Of a stretch of 6,881 nucleotides of DNA, positions 1-6,881 are shown piece after piece. The notes beneath the pieces were generated by a model. The model made no database searches, was not told where the DNA came from, and saw only the letters and a list, made by a program, of their open reading frames with translations. Origin of the DNA: DASUFI01 sp036274635 (GTDB lineage: Bacteria; Planctomycetota; B15-G4); the NCBI GenBank assembly GCA_036274635.1, contig DASUFI010000169.1:1-6881 (forward strand). The letters run 5' to 3'. Position 1 is the stretch's first letter; the number at the start of each line of letters is the position of its first letter. The position numbers and the translations under genes were made by a program.

Positions 1-91
1 CGCGCGTGATCCTCAGCGGCCTAACAAGGCCGCCTCCGGTCCCGCGCACCACCGCGCCTAGCCCCGCACGATTTGACGCCGCCGCTGCTCG
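1..91. other. Spacer downstream of rpiB, with a small hairpin
   Basis: This is non-coding sequence between the rpiB stop and the window edge. It holds one perfect hairpin (arms 16-22 and 27-33, GCGGCCT/AGGCCGC, loop of four bases). Read on the minus strand, the hairpin is followed by TGAGGATCAC rather than a T-tract, so it is not a classical intrinsic terminator. The GAGGA on the minus strand just after the hairpin (about 10-14) could be a ribosome binding site for a gene starting beyond position 1. In Bacillus the genes after rpiB include ywlG and glyA, but nothing here identifies the next gene. Confidence 0.5.
16..33 (-). terminator. Possible weak terminator or processing hairpin after rpiB
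   Basis: A perfect 7-bp GC-rich stem with a 4-base loop lies about 60 bases past the rpiB stop codon. There is no T-run after it on the minus strand, so it could be a factor-assisted terminator, an RNA 3'-end stabiliser or only a chance dyad in GC-rich DNA. Confidence 0.3.
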
Positions 92-550
92 TCAGGAGCC
101 GCACGCGTCCTGCGACGGCGACTCTCGCATCATCTTCTCCACGCGGCGCGCGTGGCGCCCACCTTCGAAGAGCGTCGCGATGAACTCGCGGACGACCTCG
201 TCCAGGACCGAAGCGTCGATCACGCGGGCGCCGACGCACACGACGTTGGCGTCGTTGTGGGCCCGGGCCATGCGCGCCTCGTAGGGGTCGTTGCACTTGG
301 CGGCGCGGATGCCGTCGACCTTGTTGGCCGTGATGCTCATGCCGATGCCGGTGCCGCACACCAGCACGCCGCGCTCGGCGCGGCCCTCGGCCACGGCCTG
401 GGCCACCAGCCGGGCGTAGTCGGGATAGTCCACCGAGGCCTCGCCCTGGGTGCCGCAGTCGTGCACCTCGTGGCCGGCGCGCACGAGGGCGGCCTTGACG
501 TGCTCCTTGGTGGCGAAGCCGGCATGGTCCGCGCCGACGGCGATCTTCAT
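92..550 (-). CDS. rpiB: Ribose-5-phosphate isomerase B
   Basis: This 152-residue cytoplasmic enzyme interconverts ribose 5-phosphate and ribulose 5-phosphate in the non-oxidative pentose phosphate pathway. The RpiB/LacAB fold is clear. The N-terminus has the GADHAGF phosphosugar-binding motif (Asp8, His9), CGTGIGMS carries the catalytic Cys65 typical of the E. coli-type enzyme, NKVDGIRAA follows at about 76-84, and ARAHNDANV holds the expected His98. Length matches the family (about 145-155). The start is supported by a GGAGG box eight bases upstream. The ATG overlaps the stop of the upstream fusion gene by four bases (ATGA), so translation is probably coupled. RpiB next to YwlC/YwlE-type genes also occurs in Bacillus. 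The last 10-15 residues look like an unconserved tail. LacA/LacB subunits are an alternative in this superfamily, but the Cys motif and lack of sugar-operon neighbours favour RpiB. Confidence 0.95.
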   Translation of the reverse strand: MKIAVGADHAGFATKEHVKAALVRAGHEVHDCGTQGEASVDYPDYARLVAQAVAEGRAERGVLVCGTGIGMSITANKVDGIRAAKCNDPYEARMARAHNDANVVCVGARVIDASVLDEVVREFIATLFEGGRHARRVEKMMRESPSQDACGS

Positions 551-1638
551 GGGATGGGCCTCCAGGGTGAGAGCAGCTGCTCGGCGCGACGGCGCGCCAT
601 GACGTCCAGCACACGGGCCAGCGCCACGTACTGCCCGACGGCCGTGCCGAAGGGATCAGCCACGTCCGCGCCCGCGGGATCGAAGAGCTGCACGGCCGGC
701 CGCTCCGCGCCGCCCAAGGCCAGCAGGTGCTCCTCGATGGCCAGCGCGTGCCCGGCCGACATGCACAGCACCAGGTCCGCCGCCAGCAGCTCGGTGTCGC
801 GCAGCGCGCGCGTCGAGTGGTCGGCGAGGTCGAGGCCCAGGCCCGCCAGCGCCTCCACGGCCTGCTCGGCGGGGGGCCCACCATCGTCGGCGTTGACGCC
901 GGCCGAGCGGACGGTGGGCGGGAGCAGCCCGGGCTCGCCGGCCGCCCGCTGCTGGATCGCGCGCCGCAGCAGGCGCTCGGCCATCGGACTGCGGCAGGTG
1001 TTGCCCGTGCACACGACCAGCACCAGCGAGCCCGCGTGGCGCACGAGCTCGTCCCGCCCGACCACGCCCGCGCGCGCCACGCGCAGGCACAGCGGCCGGG
1101 GTTCGACCACGGTGCTGGCCTCGCCCAGCGCCGCGCGCCCGCCGTCCAGCACCACGGCCGCCGCGGCCAGCACCGCGGGCTCGATGTCAGCCACCTCCCG
1201 CGGCGCCGGCTGGCCCGGCGAGTTGGCGGAGGGCAGCCAGAGCGCGCCGGCGTGCTGCGCCAGCTCGCGCGTGAACGGGTGACCCGGCACGCGCAGGCCC
1301 AGCAGCCGGCCCGAGCGATCCGGCAGCAGCTGCGTCACGGGCCCCGGCCACCAGCGCGCCGCGATGCGCCGCGCGCCTCGCGGCCAGGGCGCGAGCCGGC
1401 CGGCCAGCATCTCCGCCGAGGCCACGGCCAGGCTGTAGGGCTTGTCCCGCCCGGGCTTGACCGCGTCCAGCCGCTCCAGCGCCGCGGGGCGATCCTCGCG
1501 GCCGGCGAGGCCGTAGACGGTCTCGGTCGGCACCACGACCAGCTCGCCCCGGTCGAGCGCGGCGAGAGCGGCGACTCGGGCCCGGGCGGGATCGTCGCGC
1601 AGGAGGTCGAAGCGCAGCGGCGCCGGCATGCATGCCAT
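547..1638 (-). CDS. Fusion of TsaC/Sua5-type threonylcarbamoyl-AMP synthase and YwlE-like low-molecular-weight phosphatase
   Basis: This 363-residue protein has two complete enzyme domains. Residues about 10-200 are a YrdC/Sua5/YwlC domain, which makes L-threonylcarbamoyl-AMP from threonine, bicarbonate and ATP for the t6A37 modification of ANN-decoding tRNAs. Visible motifs are VVPTETVYGLA (34-44), KPGRDKP (61-67, a variant of the basic KxR region), RWWPGPVT (95-102), LRVPGHP (115-121), PSANSPGQPAP (136-146) and STVVE (175-179). Residues about 205-363 are a low-molecular-weight phosphatase. Its P-loop CTGNTCRS has Cys210 and Arg216, followed by RSAGV (244-248), ADLVLCMS (287-294) and the general-acid loop ADPFG with Asp328. 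Thr214 sits where the arginine phosphatase YwlE has its specificity threonine and tyrosine phosphatases have Ile. Only about ten residues link the domains. The ATG at 1638 has no clear Shine-Dalgarno; a second ATG at 1629 (Met4) is equally possible. Domain identities are secure; substrate of the phosphatase is inferred. Confidence 0.92.
   Translation of the reverse strand: MACMPAPLRFDLLRDDPARARVAALAALDRGELVVVPTETVYGLAGREDRPAALERLDAVKPGRDKPYSLAVASAEMLAGRLAPWPRGARRIAARWWPGPVTQLLPDRSGRLLGLRVPGHPFTRELAQHAGALWLPSANSPGQPAPREVADIEPAVLAAAAVVLDGGRAALGEASTVVEPRPLCLRVARAGVVGRDELVRHAGSLVLVVCTGNTCRSPMAERLLRRAIQQRAAGEPGLLPPTVRSAGVNADDGGPPAEQAVEALAGLGLDLADHSTRALRDTELLAADLVLCMSAGHALAIEEHLLALGGAERPAVQLFDPAGADVADPFGTAVGQYVALARVLDVMARRRAEQLLSPWRPIP
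559..563 (-). promoter_or_regulatory. Ribosome binding site of rpiB
   Basis: On the minus strand this reads GGAGG, eight bases before the rpiB ATG and inside the 3' end of the fusion gene. It supports both the chosen start and independent reinitiation on the shared mRNA. Confidence 0.75.
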
Positions 1639-1700
1639 TATGGCGAGTCGGGGGGCCAGCCGGGCATACTGCCCCGCGACCGACGCACCCGAGGGACCGA
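1639..1700. promoter_or_regulatory. Divergent promoter region with two or three small dyads
   Basis: All initiation signals for the leftward fusion/rpiB operon and the rightward kinase/regulator operon must fit in or beside these 62 bases. Dyads visible are GGGCA-TAC-TGCCC at 1662-1674, GCCAT-T-ATGGC at 1634-1644 (overlapping the leftward start codon), and the perfect 12-base palindrome GGCATGCATGCC at 1625-1636 just inside the leftward gene. CATAAT on the minus strand (1642 to 1637) matches five of six bases of a -10 box and would place transcription start close to the second ATG at 1629. No convincing -35 box is visible. No sigma-54 element was found here, and the GCTTCAGT half-sites seen before dnaK are absent. 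Confidence 0.4.
1691..1696 (+). promoter_or_regulatory. Ribosome binding site deciding the kinase start
   Basis: GAGGGA ends four bases before the ATG at 1701 (its GAGG core six bases before). The frame stays open upstream to an ATG at 1632, but that start lies inside the divergent gene and has no such site, so 1701 is preferred. Confidence 0.7.
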
Positions 1701-2434
1701 ATGGCGGCCGACCGGAAGCGCAGCCAGCGCCTCGAGACGATGGGCACGATGGCAGCCGCCCTCGCGCACGAGATCCGCAACCCCTTGTCCACGATGTCCG
1801 TGAACCTCCAGCTGCTGGCCGAGGACTTCGCGCAGCCGCGGACGCCCGTGGAGCAGCGCACGCTGCGGCGCGCGCGCCTGCTGCTGGGCGAGGTGCGGCG
1901 CCTCGATGCCGTCGTCAACGACTTCCTGAACCTCGTCCGCGGCTACGAGGTGAAGCCCGAGGTGGTGGACCTCGAGCTGCTGGCGGCCGACCTGCTGCGC
2001 TTCACCGAGGCCGAGAACGCTCGCCTCGGGATCCGGCCGCGCTACTCGCCCGACCCCGGCGCGCGCTACGTGCTGGCCGACCCGGCCCTGCTGCGCACGG
2101 CCCTCATGAACCTGGTGGTCAACGCCCAGCAGGCCATGGCCGAGGCGGGGGGCGAGCTGCTGGTCGAGACCGCCGGCCGCGAGCAGGACGTGGAGATCCG
2201 CATCACCGACACCGGCCCCGGCATCGCGCCCGAGCTGCACGAGAAGATCTTCCGGCCGTGGTTCTCCACCAAGGAGGGCGGCACCGGCCTGGGGCTGCCC
2301 ACGGCGCGGCGCATCGTCGAGGAGCTGGGGGGCGAGATGCGCCTGCAGTCCGAGCTGGGGCGCGGCACGCGCTTCACGCTCAGCGTGCCGCGGCCGCCGC
2401 GTCAGCTCCTGCCGGCGGGCGGCGAGGGCGCTCC

Positions 2435-2438
<4 letters not shown>
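1701..2438 (+). CDS. Sensorless cytoplasmic histidine kinase (HisKA + HATPase_c)
   Basis: This 245-residue kinase autophosphorylates on histidine and should pass phosphate to the response regulator encoded next. The dimerisation/phosphoacceptor helix begins almost at the N-terminus, with His23 in ALAHEIRNPL. The HExxN pattern of the HisKA family is also compatible with phosphatase activity toward the regulator. The ATPase domain follows: N box LMNLVVNAQQAM (about 135-146), G1 box DTGPGI, F box IFRPWFSTKEGG and G2 box GTGLGL, ending with the usual GGEM...GRGTRFTLSVP strand. There is no transmembrane segment, PAS, GAF or HAMP region; only 22 residues precede the histidine. The divergent gene begins 62 bases upstream, so a lost sensor domain cannot be hidden there. 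The architecture resembles the catalytic core of NtrB-like kinases. The stop codon overlaps the regulator start as ATGA. The input signal is unknown; a partner protein may supply it. Confidence 0.93.
2424..2428 (+). promoter_or_regulatory. Ribosome binding site of the response regulator
   Basis: GAGGG lies six bases before the regulator ATG, inside the last codons of the kinase. With the ATGA overlap it suggests tightly coupled synthesis of kinase and regulator. Confidence 0.65.
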
Positions 2439-3796
<1,358 letters not shown>

Positions 3797-3845
3797 GGGC
3801 CGCGGCGGGGGACTCCGCGCCGCATCCATGCTCGCGCTGCGGGGG

Positions 3846-3909
3846 GCCGCGGCGTTTCGACTGAAGCATCACCCATGCAGTGCTTCAGTTCAGCTTCAGT
3901 CGCCGCGGC
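3846..3909. repeat. Imperfect long inverted repeat with two alternative stems
   Basis: The left arm is GCCGCGGCG (3846-3854), a five-base bulge TTTCG, then ACTGAAGC (3860-3867). The right arm is the exact complement GCTTCAGT (3893-3900) followed directly by CGCCGCGGC (3901-3909). An inner, mutually exclusive stem pairs ACTGAAGCA (3860-3868) with TGCTTCAGT (3881-3889) around a 12-base loop. The centre is relatively AT-rich compared with the surroundings. As DNA it could be a compound operator or enhancer. As RNA it could be a terminator-like structure for the upstream operon, though no T-tract follows. Confidence 0.75.
3860..3900. promoter_or_regulatory. Candidate enhancer: three phased GCTTCAGT half-sites
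   Basis: The half-site GCTTCAGT occurs at 3882-3889 and 3893-3900 and inverted at 3860-3867. Centre-to-centre distances are 22 and 11 bases, about two turns and one turn of the helix, so all three face the same side. The cluster lies roughly 175-210 bases upstream of the predicted sigma-54 start at about 4074, a usual distance for NtrC-type enhancers. Binding by the adjacent regulator is inferred. No copy of the full half-site was noticed elsewhere in the window. Confidence 0.55.
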
Positions 3910-4022
3910 GGCGGCGGGGGTTGCGAAGGCAGAATTCGACCGCGCGGCCGCTGTCAGCTTGGCAGGCGGGGGACGGGCCGGTGCCGTTTTGCCAGAGGCG
4001 CAGCATTGGTCCCGCGCAAGTT

Positions 4023-4038
4023 CTCGCGGCGGCGCGAG
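4023..4038. repeat. 6-bp inverted repeat just upstream of the sigma-54-like promoter
   Basis: CTCGCG (4023-4028) and CGCGAG (4033-4038) flank four bases, about ten bases before the -24 element. It could be a repressor or accessory-protein site, but short GC dyads are common in DNA of this composition. Confidence 0.3.
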
Positions 4039-4047
4039 CCGGCCGCT

Positions 4048-4064
4048 TTGGCACGAGGTTTGTT
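4048..4064 (+). promoter_or_regulatory. Sigma-54-type (-24/-12) promoter of dnaK
   Basis: The 17 bases TTGGCACGAGGTTTGTT match the sigma-54 consensus YTGGCACGRNNNTTGCW at every position except one: T replaces the C of the -12 GC. The GG at 4050-4051 and the G at 4062 have the required ten-base spacing. Transcription would start near 4074, giving a leader of about 55 bases before the dnaK ATG. The match is strengthened by context: a complete sigma-54 activator is encoded directly upstream and repeat sites lie at enhancer distance. The -12 mismatch could lower activity. A sigma-70-type promoter elsewhere in the spacer cannot be excluded. Confidence 0.7.
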
Positions 4065-4118
4065 CTCCCGGACCGTCGAGGCGCGGGGCCGAGAGTGGCC
4101 CGGGCGACCTCATCGACT

Positions 4119-4125
4119 GGAGAGG
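4119..4125 (+). promoter_or_regulatory. Ribosome binding site of dnaK
   Basis: GGAGAGG ends three bases before the ATG at 4129, with the GGAG core six bases away. It fixes the start that gives the conserved DnaK N-terminus, although the frame is open upstream to 3880. Confidence 0.75.
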
Positions 4126-4128
4126 CGC

Positions 4129-6060
<1,932 letters not shown>

Positions 6061-6071
6061 CGACCGCCGGG

Positions 6072-6095
6072 GCGCGGCCCGCGCACGGGCCGCGC
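6072..6095 (+). terminator. Strong GC hairpin after dnaK
   Basis: A perfect 10-bp stem (GCGCGGCCCG at 6072-6081, CGGGCCGCGC at 6086-6095) with a CGCA loop starts 11 bases after the dnaK stop. No T-run follows, and the next gene begins 22 bases later, so it may be a partial terminator or an mRNA-stabilising element that sets a lower level for the ABC gene. Confidence 0.45.
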
Positions 6096-6117
6096 GGGTG
6101 TCGCGGGGCGCCGGGCC

Positions 6118-6881
6118 TTGATCCGCGTCGAGCACCTCACGCGCCGCTTCCACGACCTGGTGGCGGTGGATGACATCTCTCTCGACGTGCCTCCCGGCGA
6201 CATCGTGGGCTTCCTCGGGCCCAACGGCGCGGGCAAGACGACCACCATCCGCATCCTGACCGGCTTCCTGCCGGCCAGCTCCGGGCGCGCCGAGGTGGCT
6301 GGCTTCGACGTCGCCAGCGACAGCCTCAAGGTGCGCGAGCGCGTCGGCTACCTGCCGGAGAACGTGCCGCTGCCGCCCGACGCGCGGGTGGAGGAGTACC
6401 TCGAGTTCCGCGCGCGGCTCAAGCAGGTGCCCGCCTCGCGCCGCGCGGCGGCGCGCGAGCGCGTGCTGGGCCAGTGCGGCCTGCTCCCGATGCGCCGCCG
6501 CATCATCGAGCAGCTCTCGCGCGGCTACCGCCAGCGCGTGGGGCTGGCGGACGCCCTCATCGCCGACCCGCCGGTGCTGATCCTCGACGAGCCCACGGGC
6601 GGCCTCGACCCCGGCCAGCGCCAGGAGGTGCTGGACCTCGTGGCCGGCCTGCGCGGCGAGCGCACGGTGCTGCTCTCCAGCCACGTGCTGGCCGAGGTGG
6701 AGCACTCCTGCTCGCGGGTGGCCATCATCCAGCGCGGGCGCATCGTGGCGCAGGGCACCAAGGCCGAGCTGGAGGCCAGCGCCGGCCGGCGCGGCGAGGT
6801 GGAGATCCGCGCCCCGGGCCAGGGCGAGCGGCTGGCGGCGGTGCTGGCGGCGCGCGGCCTCCAGCCACGACCTCAGCCCGA
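6118..6881 (+). CDS. GldA-like ABC-2 transporter ATPase, partial at the window end
   Basis: The first 254 residues of an ABC ATPase are present; the 3' end runs off the window. It energises an ABC-2 type exporter whose membrane subunit should be encoded next. Visible motifs are Walker A GPNGAGKT (34-41), YLPEN in the Q-loop position (78-82, Glu replacing Gln), the divergent signature LSRGYRQRVGLA (133-144), Walker B VLILDEPTGGLD (153-164) and the H-loop SSHV with His189. The YLPEN and LSxGYRQRVGLA patterns are typical of the GldA-like branch, named for a Flavobacterium gliding protein but widespread in non-gliding bacteria. No ATG or GTG occurs in frame between the dnaK stop and TTG 6118, so TTG is the only sensible start, with a GGGG stretch nine bases upstream. 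It shares frame with dnaK, 57 bases downstream, and may be partly cotranscribed. Substrate is unknown. Confidence 0.9.
   Translation, partial: MIRVEHLTRRFHDLVAVDDISLDVPPGDIVGFLGPNGAGKTTTIRILTGFLPASSGRAEVAGFDVASDSLKVRERVGYLPENVPLPPDARVEEYLEFRARLKQVPASRRAAARERVLGQCGLLPMRRRIIEQLSRGYRQRVGLADALIADPPVLILDEPTGGLDPGQRQEVLDLVAGLRGERTVLLSSHVLAEVEHSCSRVAIIQRGRIVAQGTKAELEASAGRRGEVEIRAPGQGERLAAVLAARGLQPRPQP

Larger units (their letters stand above)
3797..4128. other. 332-base regulatory spacer before dnaK
   Basis: No supported gene lies here. In order, the spacer holds a GC-rich stretch with weak hairpin potential (GCGGCG at 3802-3807 with CGCCGC at 3818-3823), a long imperfect inverted repeat with three copies of an 8-base half-site (3846-3909), featureless GC-rich sequence (about 3910-4020), a 6-bp dyad (4023-4038), a sigma-54-like promoter (4048-4064), and a leader of about 55 bases with a small GGGCC/GGCCC hairpin (4086-4101) and the dnaK ribosome binding site. 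The CIRCE operator usual for HrcA-controlled chaperone genes (TTAGCACTC-N9-GAGTGCTAA) is absent. I also see no T-run terminator after the response regulator, so some readthrough into dnaK is possible. Confidence 0.7.

Noticed and set aside
1632..1700. Upstream start for the histidine kinase giving 23 more residues
   Set aside because: It would begin inside the divergent gene's coding start, lacks a ribosome binding site, and adds a Pro/Arg-rich stretch with no domain; the ATG at 1701 has GAGGGA in place.
152..1803. Long plus-strand open frames opposite the fusion gene and rpiB
   Set aside because: The minus-strand genes have all catalytic motifs and coupled overlaps; the plus-strand frames are compositional shadows.
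3797..3823. Intrinsic terminator right after the response regulator
   Set aside because: Only a short GC hairpin can be drawn and there is no T-tract, so it does not meet the criteria.
3860..3889. CIRCE (HrcA) operator before dnaK
   Set aside because: The 9-bp arms are ACTGAAGCA/TGCTTCAGT with a 12-base spacer, not TTAGCACTC/GAGTGCTAA with nine.
3958..3975. Second sigma-54-like site beginning TTGGCAGG
   Set aside because: The -24 half looks acceptable, but the -12 position reads GG-rich sequence with no TTGC-like element.

Overview
The window is very GC-rich, and nearly every codon in the real genes ends in G or C. It looks like chromosomal DNA of a Gram-negative-type bacterium that uses sigma-54. 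A myxobacterium-like deltaproteobacterium, or a high-GC environmental lineage such as Rokubacteria/Methylomirabilota, would fit, but I cannot assign a taxon from the sequence alone. I see no insertion sequence, phage gene, tRNA, rRNA or CRISPR array.

Layout. On the minus strand (92-1638) is a two-gene operon. It encodes a single polypeptide fusing a TsaC/Sua5/YwlC-type threonylcarbamoyl-AMP synthase to a low-molecular-weight phosphatase of the YwlE type, followed with a 4-base overlap by rpiB. The same three functions lie close together in Bacillus subtilis (ywlC, ywlE, ywlF/rpiB), so this is an old gene neighbourhood in which two genes have been joined. A 62-base divergent spacer (1639-1700) separates it from a plus-strand two-component operon: a small cytoplasmic histidine kinase with no sensor domain (1701-2438), overlapping by ATGA a complete NtrC-family sigma-54 response regulator (2435-3796). 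After a 332-base regulatory spacer comes a full-length dnaK-like Hsp70 gene (4129-6060). After a 57-base gap with a strong GC hairpin comes the ATPase of a GldA-like ABC-2 exporter (6118 onward), cut by the window end.

Main point. The spacer before dnaK has the architecture of a sigma-54-controlled promoter. A -24/-12 element with perfect GG-N10-G spacing lies at 4048-4064. About 180-200 bases upstream of the predicted start there is a cluster of three GCTTCAGT half-sites on the same helical face, inside a longer inverted repeat. The gene immediately upstream encodes a sigma-54 activator with an intact GAFTGA loop. The simplest reading is a self-contained stress module: sensorless kinase, enhancer-binding regulator, enhancer, sigma-54 promoter, then dnaK. 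Myxococcus xanthus HsfA/HsfB acting on lonD is a known precedent for sigma-54 two-component control of a heat-shock gene. The link proposed here is inference from sequence and would need testing. The dnaK has no grpE, dnaJ or hrcA beside it and no CIRCE operator, so it may be a second, specialised Hsp70, or a main dnaK under unusual control.
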